A stretch of 64,000 nt of DNA from an uncultured Sunxiuqinia sp. (GCF_947495665.1 NZ_CANLZV010000005.1:124001-188000); one strand, 5' to 3'. Numbered from the stretch's first letter, positions 8,855 to 18,029 are shown. Numbers and translations are program-made. The notes: a model not told the origin generated them from the sequence alone.

Positions 8855-9571
8855 CTAAATTGCCATTGGGACTTCCATCAACAGCAATTGACTCTCTTTT
8901 TCAATTTGAATTGGCAGCTTCCCGTCCAGTTCGGTTAAGCCCACTGCATCGCGCCGGGAAAGCACGTGACCGGCTACTTCAATTTCGCCTTCAATAACCA
9001 TGAGGAAAACACCGTTTTCAGGGTTTTTCGGCTGATAATTGATTAATTGTCCAGCCTCGAAATTTCCGCGAAACAACCAAGCATCCTGGTGAATCCACAT
9101 GGAATCATTTGCCCCATCCGGAGAAATAATCAGCTGCCAGTTATTTTGTAAATCCGCTGGATCAAAATAGGCCTGATCATAGCGTGGTGTCACATTTTTC
9201 TTATTCGGAAACAGCCAAATTTGAAAAAAACGAACCGGCTCTTCCGAAGATGGGTTAAATTCAGAATGTGTAACGCCTGAACCGGCTGACATCACCTGAA
9301 CTTCACCCTTTTTAATGATGGATCCTGTGCCCATGCTGTCTTTATGTTCCAGCTGGCCATCCAGCACGATGGAAATGATTTCCATATTGTCATGAGGATG
9401 CGTTCCAAAGCCCATTTTAGGCTCCACATAATCATCGTTCAACACGCGCAAGGCCCCAAAATTTAAGCGCGACGGGCAATAGTAATTGGCAAAGCTAAAC
9501 GTGTGCCGGCTTTTGAGCCAGCCATGATCAGCTGTCCCCCTGCTTTCTGATCTGTAAAGAACAATAGCCAT
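8855..9571 (-). CDS. Pirin family protein (YhhW-type bicupin)
   Basis: 238 residues, close to the 230-240 of bacterial YhhW-like pirins. The N-terminal cupin carries the metal ligands in THPHDNMEIISI plus a Glu/His in LDGQLEHKDSMG; RSESRGTADHGWLKSRHTFSF is the conserved start. Characterised homologues oxidise quercetin in vitro, but the physiological role in bacteria is uncertain and many members are redox-linked. It is the last gene of a minus-strand group osmC-araC-yceI-pirin, and lies 19 bases after yceI, so it is probably co-transcribed with yceI. Confidence 0.9.
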   Translation of the reverse strand: MAIVLYRSESRGTADHGWLKSRHTFSFANYYCPSRLNFGALRVLNDDYVEPKMGFGTHPHDNMEIISIVLDGQLEHKDSMGTGSIIKKGEVQVMSAGSGVTHSEFNPSSEEPVRFFQIWLFPNKKNVTPRYDQAYFDPADLQNNWQLIISPDGANDSMWIHQDAWLFRGNFEAGQLINYQPKNPENGVFLMVIEGEIEVAGHVLSRRDAVGLTELDGKLPIQIEKESQLLLMEVPMAI

Positions 9572-9590
9572 TGTTCCCTCCTTCCTTCCT

Positions 9591-10181
9591 TTATTTTTTT
9601 GCTACAACAACGAAATCAAGAGTGAAATCGTCGTAAATCATTTTATCGCCCAAGTTGTCGAAAAACGACTTGGAACCATACCTAACGTCATAGTCTGAGC
9701 GATCAATTACCAACTTTCCTTCCAAAGTAACACCGCCACTTTGAGTGGTTGATGTGGCCTGAAAACTAACTGGTTTGGTAGTTCCCTTAATCGTCAAATC
9801 GCCGGTAAATGTATAGCTGTTGCCCGATTTTTTAACTTCGGTGAGTACCAGGCTGGCTATAGGATGGGTTTCCACGGAAAAGAAATCATCTGATTTCAGG
9901 TGTCCAACCAGTTTCTGGTTGTATTCCTCATTTGTCAGGTCTTCGTTTTTAATCGATTGCATGTCAATAACAACCGTACCACCTTTAACTTCGCCATCAA
10001 TCACTTCTAACGAACCTTCTTTTATATCAATCGAACCATAATGTTCACCGGTTACTTTCTTGCCATTCCAGCTTACGGTGCTGTTGGAAGCATCTACTAC
10101 ATAATTCCCTGCAAAAACTGCTGAACTTACCAATATAGCCAAACTTAAAACGGCCCATTTTTTCAATTTAAGTGTTTTCAT
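9591..10181 (-). CDS. YceI family periplasmic lipocalin-like protein
   Basis: 196 residues with a clear signal peptide (cleavage about residue 24, VFAGNYVVD). The core has the family pattern: DASNSTVSWNGKKVTGEHYG, later DFFSVETHPIASLVLTEV and the end DDFTLDFVVVAKK. YceI proteins are beta-barrels that bind polyisoprenoid or fatty amide ligands in the periplasm and are often induced by base, osmotic or oxidative stress. Preceded by a -7 element and an inverted repeat that could be an operator, and followed closely by the pirin gene. Confidence 0.9.
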   Translation of the reverse strand: MKTLKLKKWAVLSLAILVSSAVFAGNYVVDASNSTVSWNGKKVTGEHYGSIDIKEGSLEVIDGEVKGGTVVIDMQSIKNEDLTNEEYNQKLVGHLKSDDFFSVETHPIASLVLTEVKKSGNSYTFTGDLTIKGTTKPVSFQATSTTQSGGVTLEGKLVIDRSDYDVRYGSKSFFDNLGDKMIYDDFTLDFVVVAKK

Positions 10182-10215
10182 AACTGTTTCATTTTTGAGT
10201 GTTAATATTCAGCTA

Positions 10216-10223
10216 CAAAAATA
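10216..10223 (-). promoter_or_regulatory. -7 promoter element of yceI (TATTTTTG on minus strand)
   Basis: Perfect TAnnTTTG on the minus strand, 35 bases before the yceI ATG. It suggests that yceI-pirin has its own start besides any readthrough from araC. Confidence 0.5.
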
Positions 10224-10226
10224 AAG

Positions 10227-10238
10227 GACCTTTAGGTC
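10227..10238. promoter_or_regulatory. Inverted repeat GACCT-N2-AGGTC next to the yceI -7 element
   Basis: The 12-base sequence GACCTTTAGGTC lies 3 bases upstream (in minus-strand terms) of the -7 element, in the spacer a polymerase would cover. This position suits a repressor operator. It could instead be a short hairpin ending the araC transcript, since T-rich sequence follows, but the stem is only 5 bp. Confidence 0.35.
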
Positions 10239-10262
10239 TGAATAAATGGACAAAAATCGGAT

Positions 10263-11135
10263 TTACTGGTACTTTTTTCTACTCCTATCCCTAAAATCCT
10301 TGATTGTTAAGCCTGTATACTTCTTAAAGAAGCGGCTAAAGTAGGATGGGTCTTCAAATCCCAGGGTGTAGGCAATTTCCTTTCCGCTCATATCCGTGGC
10401 AAACAATTTTTGTTTAGCTTCATCAATAATGCGGTTTCGAATCATTTCTCCGGCAGTAATCCCCGACGATTTTTTAGCAACCTCGCTCAAACAAGTCGGA
10501 CTGAGTTGAAGCATATCGGCATAAGCGGACACACTCTTTTCGCGGGTATAGTTTTCTTCAATCAGCTTTTTAAACCGGATAATGGTCAAGCTGTCCGATT
10601 CCTCCTCACTAATTGGTTGGTATTGGGTTTCAAAAATCCGAATGGAGTGCAACAAGAACAGATGCAACAAGTTCAAGACAACATCCTGGCTATGTTTATC
10701 CGGCTGCTGCACTTCATCCATCATGGCTTTCACCAACAGGTTGAGCTGCACCTTGGTGTCGCCTTCCACTTTTATCAAGGTCTTGAATTCAGGGTTGTTA
10801 AACAAGTCGTACTCTTTTATCGGGGTGTACTCCTTCCGGTTATAACGCAAAAATTCTTCGTTAAAAAGAATGGAATAGCCGGTTGCAATCTGATCCAAAA
10901 CCATACGGTGTTTCAGGCCTGGCGGCACAAAAAGTAAGGTGTCTTTTTCAATGACGTATTCCACAAAGTCAGTGGCATGCACTGCCTGTCCGCTCTGAAT
11001 CCAGAAAATGGAGTAAAAATTATGCAGGTGAGGCAGTTGATTTTGCCTTCGCTCCTCTTCCTTCAAATCGCAGATTGGCAGAATTCTAAAAATCCGCTCT
11101 TCGTGCTCGTCAGTAAAAAGATTTGTTCGGTTCAT
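10263..11135 (-). CDS. AraC family transcriptional regulator
   Basis: 290 residues. Residues 35-130 form a cupin-like ligand-binding domain (YSIFWIQSGQAVHATDF, LLFVPPGLKHRM). Residues 190-285 hold the double helix-turn-helix, with SVSAYADMLQLSPTCLSEVAKKSSG for the first and IAYTLGFEDPSYFSRFFKKYTG for the second, the strongest AraC signature. It sits between osmC (6-bp gap upstream) and yceI, so it probably controls this group. The ligand is not known. Effector domains of this size commonly bind small organic molecules. Confidence 0.92.
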   Translation of the reverse strand: MNRTNLFTDEHEERIFRILPICDLKEEERRQNQLPHLHNFYSIFWIQSGQAVHATDFVEYVIEKDTLLFVPPGLKHRMVLDQIATGYSILFNEEFLRYNRKEYTPIKEYDLFNNPEFKTLIKVEGDTKVQLNLLVKAMMDEVQQPDKHSQDVVLNLLHLFLLHSIRIFETQYQPISEEESDSLTIIRFKKLIEENYTREKSVSAYADMLQLSPTCLSEVAKKSSGITAGEMIRNRIIDEAKQKLFATDMSGKEIAYTLGFEDPSYFSRFFKKYTGLTIKDFRDRSRKKYQ

Positions 11136-11141
11136 TCTGCT

Positions 11142-11558
11142 TTAATCAATCACCCTGATTTCGCTGGTTAATTTCATGGCATCCTTATAAACAGCGCTTA
11201 CGCCGCAGTATTTTTCTTCGGACAGATTCACCGCCTTTTGCAACTTTGCAAGCGGCAAATCCTTTCCTTTAAACTGGTAAATCACCTTCATTTCAACGTA
11301 TTTCTTGGGATGCTCTTCGCTCACATCGCCTTCAACAATCACATGGAAAGCTTCCGGTACCACTTTCATCTTTTTCAGAATGGAAATTACATCCAGACCA
11401 GTGCAACCAGCCAAGGCCGTTAGCATCAATTTTTTGGGGCGAAAGCCCAAGTTGTTTCCGCCACTTTCAACCCCGGCATCAATGATTAGTGGGTGTCCGT
11501 CTTGTTCCGTTTCAAAAGCCATATTTTCTTTCCAGGCGAGGTCAACAATGTGTTTCAT
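11142..11558 (-). CDS. OsmC family peroxiredoxin-like protein
   Basis: 138 residues, the usual OsmC length. Two conserved cysteines are present, one in LAGCTGLDVISIL (about residue 52) and one in EEKYCGVSAVYKDA (about residue 117). These are the redox pair that reduces organic hydroperoxides in OsmC/Ohr. The N-terminal strand motif and the PKKLMLTALAGC helix also fit. It is the first gene of a minus-strand group with an AraC regulator 6 bases downstream. Confidence 0.9.
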   Translation of the reverse strand: MKHIVDLAWKENMAFETEQDGHPLIIDAGVESGGNNLGFRPKKLMLTALAGCTGLDVISILKKMKVVPEAFHVIVEGDVSEEHPKKYVEMKVIYQFKGKDLPLAKLQKAVNLSEEKYCGVSAVYKDAMKLTSEIRVID

Positions 11559-11596
11559 AACAATTTCAGTTTTAACAATTAACTCGTTATACTTAC

Positions 11597-11610
11597 CCTG
11601 AAAATTCAGG
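11597..11610. promoter_or_regulatory. Inverted repeat CCTGAA-N2-TTCAGG in the osmC/crp divergent region
   Basis: CCTGAAAATTCAGG is a 14-base inverted repeat, flanked by a further TAC/GTA pair with one mismatch. It is 38 bases upstream of osmC and about 100 bases upstream of the Crp/Fnr gene. It does not look like a Crp/Fnr site (TGTGA-N6-TCACA). A regulator-binding site is a reasonable guess. Confidence 0.3.
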
Positions 11611-11712
11611 TATTAAAATATATAACTAAATAGTTTTACAAATATAAATGTTCATTGTATATTTAAAATCGATTATCAACATTATTCATCCAATATTAAC
11701 AAATAACGGTTC

Positions 11713-12414
11713 ATGAGAAGTTCAACTAACAGACCTACAGAAGAAGAATGCGAACTTTCAGGCTTTCAATTATTTAAAAAATTAACCGAACAGGAATTTG
11801 CTCAGCTTAATTATGAGAAGACGTGTTCGTTATTCAAAAAGGGAAGTATCATTTATCGGGAAGGAAGCCGTTTAACCGGGTTCTATTGTGTTACCAAGGG
11901 CATTGTCAAGATTTTGAAAACCGGAATTGATGGCAAGGAACAGATCATCCGTTTTGCCAAAAAAGGGGAGATCATCGCTTACCGTTCACTTTTAAGTGAG
12001 GAGTCGGCCTGCACCACCGCCAAGGTAATCGAAGAGGCTGTTTTATGCCATATTCCCTACCAAACCCTACAGTTTCTCATTCAAAGCAACTGGCAATTTT
12101 CACATCATATGCTTCAAATTGTTTGCAAGGAATTACGCGAAGCCAATGATTACATTACCGATATTGCTCAAAAAACCGTTCGCGAACGGTTGGCTGAAGT
12201 ATTGCTTTTGCTGAAAGAGGCTTTTGACTTGGACAATTCGAACACCCTGCAAATTTCGCTAACACGGGAAGAACTGGCCAACATTGTAGGAACAGCCACG
12301 GAAAGTGTCATTCGCTTGCTGTCTGAGTTCAAACAAGACAAGCTGATTGACTTACAGGGAAGAAAGATTAAGCTGCTTGATATTAAAGCCTTGAGTCGGG
12401 TGGCTAATCTGTAA
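11713..12414 (+). CDS. Crp/Fnr family transcriptional regulator
   Basis: 233 residues. Residues 25-140 form a cyclic-nucleotide-binding-type beta-roll (KKGSIIYREGSRLTGFYCVTKGIVKI). Residues 160-230 form the Crp-type winged helix, with ISLTREELANIVGTATESVIRLLSEF as the recognition region. The N-terminus has one Cys (EECELSGF), not the Cys cluster of an oxygen-sensing Fnr, so a [4Fe-4S] sensor is unlikely. No residue set for cAMP could be confirmed. It is divergent from osmC, and a terminator follows it. Confidence 0.9.
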   Translation: MRSSTNRPTEEECELSGFQLFKKLTEQEFAQLNYEKTCSLFKKGSIIYREGSRLTGFYCVTKGIVKILKTGIDGKEQIIRFAKKGEIIAYRSLLSEESACTTAKVIEEAVLCHIPYQTLQFLIQSNWQFSHHMLQIVCKELREANDYITDIAQKTVRERLAEVLLLLKEAFDLDNSNTLQISLTREELANIVGTATESVIRLLSEFKQDKLIDLQGRKIKLLDIKALSRVANL

Positions 12415-12508
12415 GCAGGTCAAATTGGAACCTTATAAAATGTATTCTTCAAGGTCTATTTTGAGGGCACTTGTTTTCGATTGAAAACCGCCTTCAAATC
12501 ATATAAAG

Positions 12509-12544
12509 GATGGGATCACAGGTTGATTCCATCTTCTTTTTTTT
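12509..12544 (+). terminator. Intrinsic terminator after the Crp/Fnr gene
   Basis: GATGGGATCA (12509-12518) pairs with TGATTCCATC (12524-12533) with one G-T wobble and a 5-base loop, followed by TTCTTTTTTTT. The T-run reaches the stop codon of the convergent envC gene. Confidence 0.75.
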
Positions 12545-13727
12545 AGCGGCTAATCCAATGTTCCGGATTTAATTTTTGATTTTCGCGCCATACCTGAAAT
12601 TTCAGCACCGTTTTATTTCCTTCCGAAGAATCGGTGAAAACAGCTCCGATGGTTTGCTTCGTTTTAACTTGTTGTCCGGCAGTTACAAAAACTTCTTTCA
12701 AATTGGAATAAACACTTAAAAAGCTTCCGTGCCGAATGATAACGGCCATGTTCCCACCCGAAATGGCAAACACCCGGCTAACCTCGCCATTGAACACGGA
12801 ACGAGCCTGCGCTCCCTCATCGGTACTGATGTCAATGCCATTGCTTTTTATCTGGATGTTTTTCAAAACAGCATGAGCATGGACGCCAAAACGTTCGGTT
12901 ATCACACCGCGTTCAACCGGCCAAGGCATACGTCCCTTATTTTCCTCAAAACTAGCTGCTAACAGTTTTTGTTCCGGGGTCATTTCAAAAGAGCCCTTTT
13001 CGCGTGCCTTGCGGGCTTCTTCGGCTAACAGACGTTCAATTTCCTGATTCAGTTTTTCCTGTTCTTTCTGCTGGTCGCGCAGTTTTTTACGAAGAGTTCG
13101 CTGTTTTTGTTGAAGACTTTGTACTTGCTGGTTTTGTTGCTTTTTCTCACTTAACAACTGTTGCGTTTCCTCATTTTTACTGGCCAGCAACTGGGCTTTC
13201 TGCGCCTTTTGTTCCTGCAGTTCCGCAACTTTTTCCTCCAGCAAACTGCTTATGGCCTGAATCACTTCAGCCTGAGATTTCCGGTATTGGGCATAGCGCC
13301 TGAGGTAGAGCATGCGCTTGTAAGCCTGGTTTAAGTTTTCTGAAGACAAAAGAAAAATCAGCATGTCGTAGCTGTTCTTGTTCTTCATGGCAAAACGAAT
13401 CATCGCAGCATATTCCTTTTTCAACTGCTCCAAATCGCCGTTGAGCATGGATGAAACAGCCGTATTTTCATCAATGTAGCCATCCAGAAACGAAATTTCA
13501 TCATTGATATTCTGAATCAGCTGGTTTCGGTTTTGAATTTGAGAGTTCAGCAATTGCAACTTGCCAAGGCTGGCTTTTTCATTCTGCCGGGCTTTTTCCA
13601 GTAAACTCGAAGTATATTTAATCACCTGTGACGTATTGACCTTTTTAGCGCGCAAATCCGTCAATGATTGTCCCAAAAGGGACAAAGAGACAAGAAAGAA
13701 CACAAAGCTCAACAGAAGGCTTCTCAT
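12543..13727 (-). CDS. EnvC-like murein hydrolase activator with degenerate LytM (M23) domain
   Basis: 394 residues: signal peptide (cleavage after LSLLGQ), long coiled coil at about 25-240, then an M23/LytM domain at about 268-394. The zinc ligands of active M23 enzymes are not in place: the H-x-G-x-D motif reads SNGID, the Y-x-H-L motif reads YSNL, and the H-x-H-F motif reads LKF. This is the situation in E. coli EnvC, which lacks endopeptidase activity and activates amidases during cell separation. It is the last gene of the flippase...dut-TPR-DUF4292-envC run; the stop of DUF4292 lies 13 bases upstream of its start. Confidence 0.88.
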   Translation of the reverse strand: MRSLLLSFVFFLVSLSLLGQSLTDLRAKKVNTSQVIKYTSSLLEKARQNEKASLGKLQLLNSQIQNRNQLIQNINDEISFLDGYIDENTAVSSMLNGDLEQLKKEYAAMIRFAMKNKNSYDMLIFLLSSENLNQAYKRMLYLRRYAQYRKSQAEVIQAISSLLEEKVAELQEQKAQKAQLLASKNEETQQLLSEKKQQNQQVQSLQQKQRTLRKKLRDQQKEQEKLNQEIERLLAEEARKAREKGSFEMTPEQKLLAASFEENKGRMPWPVERGVITERFGVHAHAVLKNIQIKSNGIDISTDEGAQARSVFNGEVSRVFAISGGNMAVIIRHGSFLSVYSNLKEVFVTAGQQVKTKQTIGAVFTDSSEGNKTVLKFQVWRENQKLNPEHWISR

Positions 13728-13740
13728 TGCTTAAATAGGG

Positions 13741-14616
13741 CTAGTTCATCCGGCTATACTTATCCGGAATGTTAAAATTAAACGATTGGTCTTTTTCGGT
13801 GGAAAATTTACTCAGTTTAATCTGCATCGACAAATCTTTTTCCGCATTCTCAAACCGAATGTCAATATCACCGGGATAAAGCTGGCGACCTACCGACACA
13901 AATTCTGAAAAATCAACCGTTACTTTACGTTCGTTAGACTGATCATCCAGAATAATTTTCCGGATTTTAAAGGTTTGCGGATCAATATACAGGCGTTGCA
14001 CAATAAAATCTTCACCGTTCATCTTTTTGAGGTACCGGTCAATTTTATCGTCTTTTCCCTTACGCTCTATTTTATTCAGTTTTCGGTTTTTAACCGATTG
14101 CAGAACGTACATTCCCGAATCCGTGTAAGAAACGAACTCTTTGAAATCACTGCTTTTCGGACCTTCGTAATACGAAAAAGCTTCGTTGCTAATGATGGAT
14201 TGAACCACCTGAAAGGACAGATCCATGTGAACGAGATTGCTTAAAAAGTGATAATTTTCTTCCAGGTACTCCTTTTTCAGGTAATTCACCATTTTCACAC
14301 TGTCCGGTGTTAAATGCAGGCGCGCCAGCGGAATGTTGATTTTACTGATGGTAAGCAGGATTTGCTTATCTTTTTCCGATTTCAGGTTAGCCCGAAAGGA
14401 GGCCTTCTCATCAGGTCCTTCAAACTGACAAATAATGCGTTTAATAGCCAGCATATCATAGTCAAAGGCTTTTTCCTGAACTTTCTTAATTAGGCGGTTG
14501 GTGCTAATGGGCCGAACGCTTTCGGTGGTCACCATTTTACTGGTTTTGCAGGAAGAAAAACCCAGCAACACAACAAGTATCAGGTAGATATACGGGCGGT
14601 AAAAACGTGTTTTCAA
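13741..14616 (-). CDS. DUF4292 lipoprotein
   Basis: 291 residues with a lipobox (LLGFSSC, Cys about residue 23). The body is strand-rich and matches DUF4292, a Bacteroidetes-specific family thought to be LolA/LolB-like in fold and placed next to dut, TPR and M23 genes in many genomes of the phylum. Its start overlaps the stop of the TPR gene by 4 bases, so the two are translationally coupled. The conserved setting points to outer-membrane or envelope assembly; no direct function is known to me. Confidence 0.85.
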   Translation of the reverse strand: MKTRFYRPYIYLILVVLLGFSSCKTSKMVTTESVRPISTNRLIKKVQEKAFDYDMLAIKRIICQFEGPDEKASFRANLKSEKDKQILLTISKINIPLARLHLTPDSVKMVNYLKKEYLEENYHFLSNLVHMDLSFQVVQSIISNEAFSYYEGPKSSDFKEFVSYTDSGMYVLQSVKNRKLNKIERKGKDDKIDRYLKKMNGEDFIVQRLYIDPQTFKIRKIILDDQSNERKVTVDFSEFVSVGRQLYPGDIDIRFENAEKDLSMQIKLSKFSTEKDQSFNFNIPDKYSRMN

Positions 14617-16373
14617 GGGATCTTATTTTCAATAAATCGTGATTCTTTAATTTTCTGTTCCAACACTTCGGTGCCTTCGCCAAGCGCATGCGCTTTTTTC
14701 CAATTTTCAAGTGCTTTGTCGGTTTCACCAAGCTTGTAAAGAATGTCGCCGTAATGTTCAAGCAAAACGGAATTTTCAGCGCCACCATTGCTTATGGCCG
14801 ATTCAATGTAGAACTTAGCCAGTTGGTAATTTTCGCGCTGGAACAGCACCCAGGCATAGGTGTCCAGGTAGGTTGGATTTTCCGGATTAGCCTGCACCAC
14901 CCTTCCACTTAAACGCTCGGCTTTTTCAAGCTCCTGACCGCGTAAGGACAGGTAATACGCATAGTTGTTGATGGCCATGTAATTATTCGGATCCAGTTTA
15001 ATCACCTCATCAAACGCTTTGAAGGCTTCCTTCACCCGGCCAAGGTTGTAGTTGGCCTCTGCTTTATAAAGTTCAAACTGAACTTTCAATGCCTGGTTAT
15101 CCAGCACATAGGTTTCTCCTTCTTCAACCACGGCAATCACTTCTTCGTACTTTTTTAGCTGTAATGCCCCAACAGCATGAAGCGCATAAAGCACGGCCTG
15201 ATTGGGGAACAATTCAATGGCTTCTTTGCTGTTGGTGTACAAGCTTTCAAAATCCATTAAATCATTATCCATAAACAACAGCTGTTGCCAGATCACGAAG
15301 TTTTCCTTGTCCGTTTCCAGGTATTGTTTCAAATAATTGCGGGCTTCTTCTATTTTATTTTGCCGCATCAAATGTTCGGCATAAATGGTATACATCCGGT
15401 TGTCATCCGGATGGGTTTTGTGCAGAATATCCAACAACTCATCAATTTGCTCATTGCTCCAATCCGAATTTTCGGCGTTGGACGTTTGCAGCATGTAATA
15501 CTGAATTTTACTTTCAGCATCGAGGTCGGCGTTGGCAAACGCCATTTTGATGTGATCAAACGCCTTTTCCTTATTGCCTTGCTCAATGTAGTAGTTGGCC
15601 AATGAAAAATGAACAAAGCCATTTTCCGGGTCAATATCCAGTATTTTGTTGAAATAATTGAGGGCTTGCACCGAGTCGCCCAACTGCTGATAAAGCTCCG
15701 CCATCAGCCCGTAGTATTGAGGTTCTTCAGGGTTGGACTCAATCAGACGGTTGATTTCTTCAACAGCTTTGTCGGGTTGCTCCAACGACACGTAAATTTG
15801 TTGCTTGGCAACCGATATTTGTTCGTTTAAACCCGTCTTTTTCTCCAGCTCTTCGTAGGCTGTCAGCGCTTCCGAATAATTTTCGGCCATGCTCAACAGC
15901 ACCGCCTTATAATACCGATATTCCAGGTTTTCCGGTTCCAGGGTACTCAATTCGGTGTACAAGCCAGCTGCTTCGTTAAACTGCTGACGCTGGCGATAGA
16001 TTTCGGCCAACATCAGTTTGTACCATTTATTTTCAGAATTGATACTGATGGCCTTTTCCAGCAGGAGTGAGGCGCTGGTCAGGTCTTTGTTGGCGTAATG
16101 AATACTTGCCATTTCGTACATGGCCACCGAGGAATTCGGGTCGATTTCCAAACAGCGGGAAAAGATGGAAACAGCATTTTGAATATTGCCTAATTTCTTT
16201 TGCTTAAGCCCTTCAATAAACAAGTACTCAAATTCATTGCGCTGATCATCAGATAACTGATCGCCTTTTTCGACTTCCACAACAGGTTCTGCCACCAATT
16301 GTTTCTGTGCCGTTGAACAGGACGTAAAAATCAGGGCGAATACTAAAAGATATGTCAGTCTTTTCAAGGTCAT
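14613..16373 (-). CDS. Tetratricopeptide-repeat lipoprotein
   Basis: 586 residues. A lipobox (ALIFTSC, Cys about residue 19) is followed by many TPR units from about residue 47 to 575, with typical spacing of A, Y, A and P positions (for example AVSIFSRCLEIDPNSSVAMYE, ALTAYEELEK, AFKAFDEVIKLDPNNYMAINN). It is probably held at the outer or inner membrane facing the periplasm as an assembly scaffold. The dut gene lies 8 bases upstream and DUF4292 overlaps downstream. Confidence 0.9.
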   Translation of the reverse strand: MTLKRLTYLLVFALIFTSCSTAQKQLVAEPVVEVEKGDQLSDDQRNEFEYLFIEGLKQKKLGNIQNAVSIFSRCLEIDPNSSVAMYEMASIHYANKDLTSASLLLEKAISINSENKWYKLMLAEIYRQRQQFNEAAGLYTELSTLEPENLEYRYYKAVLLSMAENYSEALTAYEELEKKTGLNEQISVAKQQIYVSLEQPDKAVEEINRLIESNPEEPQYYGLMAELYQQLGDSVQALNYFNKILDIDPENGFVHFSLANYYIEQGNKEKAFDHIKMAFANADLDAESKIQYYMLQTSNAENSDWSNEQIDELLDILHKTHPDDNRMYTIYAEHLMRQNKIEEARNYLKQYLETDKENFVIWQQLLFMDNDLMDFESLYTNSKEAIELFPNQAVLYALHAVGALQLKKYEEVIAVVEEGETYVLDNQALKVQFELYKAEANYNLGRVKEAFKAFDEVIKLDPNNYMAINNYAYYLSLRGQELEKAERLSGRVVQANPENPTYLDTYAWVLFQRENYQLAKFYIESAISNGGAENSVLLEHYGDILYKLGETDKALENWKKAHALGEGTEVLEQKIKESRFIENKIP

Positions 16374-16381
16374 TTTTTGTA

Positions 16382-16816
16382 TTAATTTTTGCCTGTGTGT
16401 CCAAAGCCACCAGCTCCGCGCTCAGTTTCTTCCAAAATCTGAACAGGTTGCCAGCTCACTGTTTCGTGTTTGGCAATCACCATCTGGCAGATTCGTTCTC
16501 CATGATTGATAACAAATTCTTCGTTGGATAAGTTAACCAAAATCACTTTAATTTCACCACGATAATCCGCATCAATTGTTCCTGGCGTATTTAAAACCGT
16601 AATTCCTTTTTTGATTGCCAAGCCACTTCGCGGCCGGATTTGTGCTTCATGACCAGCTGGTAATTCGATAAACAAACCCGTTGGAACCAAAGTGCGTTCC
16701 AGTGGTTTTAAAACAATGGGTTGTTCCAGGTCAGCACGTAAGTCCATTCCTGCAGATAAGGCCGTGCTGTATGCCGGCAGTTCATTCTTCGATTGGTTAA
16801 CAATTTTCACTTCCAT
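16382..16816 (-). CDS. dut: dUTP diphosphatase
   Basis: 144 residues from the ATG at 16816 (MEVKIVNQ); an ATG at 16825 and an in-frame extension to 16882 are also open but the shorter form matches the usual length of trimeric dUTPases. All five motifs are visible: [48 protein letters not shown] and the C-terminal [10 protein letters not shown] arm. It hydrolyses dUTP to dUMP, keeping uracil out of DNA and feeding dTMP synthesis. The TPR gene starts 8 bases downstream. Confidence 0.95.
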   Translation of the reverse strand: MEVKIVNQSKNELPAYSTALSAGMDLRADLEQPIVLKPLERTLVPTGLFIELPAGHEAQIRPRSGLAIKKGITVLNTPGTIDADYRGEIKVILVNLSNEEFVINHGERICQMVIAKHETVSWQPVQILEETERGAGGFGHTGKN

Positions 16817-16898
16817 AGCTTGCATTTTTTCAGTCTGCAAAGATAGATAAATATTGCAAGTCTGCGCCTTATGATCACGCAATTAACAAAATTTAAAC

Positions 16899-18029
16899 CT
16901 ATTCAATGTAGAACAATTCTTCCATGATTTTGTCCGAAATAAACAAGCCTTCAACGGACAATTTGTAGACTTTATTTTCGCAACTAAGGTGTTTGCTGGC
17001 GACATATTTTTCAGCTTCTTTTTGAAAATGCTGAACATATTTAGCTGCAAAATTCTGCGTTAAATACTCCGTTGAAATGCCCCATTTGGTTCGCAACGAG
17101 GTAATCATGTAGTCGTTATACTGGTCCTGCTCCGACAAGATTTCCGTTTCCCAGTAAGGTAACTTTTGTTCCATTGCCTGCAGGTACTTTCGTAAACTGG
17201 AAACATTCCATCGTCTGGATTGATGATCAAACGAATGCGCTGAGGGGCCAAATCCGAGGTACTTTTTCCGTTCCCAATAGGCCTTATTGTGCCGCGAATA
17301 AGCGGCATTGCGGGCAAAATTTGAAATTTCGTATTGCTCAAAACCGGCTTCTTCCAACCGGCTCAACAAGTGCTTAAACTGCTCTAAGCTTAATTCATCG
17401 GGCAATTCCTTGATTTTTCCCTTTTTCAGATAATCGTAAAAAACCGTGCCTTCGTGGTAAGTAAGGTGGTAAGCCGAAATGTGCTGAACATTCAGCGCCA
17501 GGGCCTGATCAATGTTGGCTTCCCAGTCAGCCAGCGTTTGATTTGGCAACCCGTAGATTAAGTCGATGCTGATGTTTTGAAAGCCGGCTTCCTGTGCCGC
17601 ACGGATGGATGTTAAAGCTTGCCGGCTGTTATGCCGGCGATTCATGCTTTTTAAGTCGTGATCGTTGAAGGACTGGGTACCGATACTCAGTCGGTTGATG
17701 ATCGTTGTTTTTAGCCCTTCTAAAAAGGCTTCTGATAAATCGTCAGGATTAGCTTCCAGCGTAATTTCCACATCTTCGGCCAGCTGATAGTGTTCACCCA
17801 CCAGGGTCAGGATGTCGTTGATTTCTTCAATTTTCAATACCGAAGGCGTGCCTCCTCCAAAATAAATACTGGCAATTGCTTCGTTTTGAAGCTCGTTCTT
17901 GCGCTCGGCTATTTCTTGTTTCAGCGCGCCTAAAAAATCGGTTTTTGCCCCAAAGTCGGTGGATTTATAAAAATCGCAATAGTGACACTTGGTCTTACAA
18001 AATGGAATGTGAATATAAATTCCGGCCAT
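16899..18029 (-). CDS. hemW: Radical SAM family heme chaperone HemW
   Basis: 376 residues, the usual HemW size. The radical SAM cluster motif is C-K-T-K-C-H-Y-C at residues 10-17, followed by the aromatic residue seen in HemW (D-F). SIYFGGGTPSVL and ISIDLIYGLPNQT are further family blocks, and the C-terminal HemN-type domain is present. HemW binds heme and delivers it to respiratory enzymes; older annotations as oxygen-independent coproporphyrinogen oxidase are usually wrong for this group. Lies between rrf2 and dut in a minus-strand run. Confidence 0.93.
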   Translation of the reverse strand: MAGIYIHIPFCKTKCHYCDFYKSTDFGAKTDFLGALKQEIAERKNELQNEAIASIYFGGGTPSVLKIEEINDILTLVGEHYQLAEDVEITLEANPDDLSEAFLEGLKTTIINRLSIGTQSFNDHDLKSMNRRHNSRQALTSIRAAQEAGFQNISIDLIYGLPNQTLADWEANIDQALALNVQHISAYHLTYHEGTVFYDYLKKGKIKELPDELSLEQFKHLLSRLEEAGFEQYEISNFARNAAYSRHNKAYWERKKYLGFGPSAHSFDHQSRRWNVSSLRKYLQAMEQKLPYWETEILSEQDQYNDYMITSLRTKWGISTEYLTQNFAAKYVQHFQKEAEKYVASKHLSCENKVYKLSVEGLFISDKIMEELFYIE

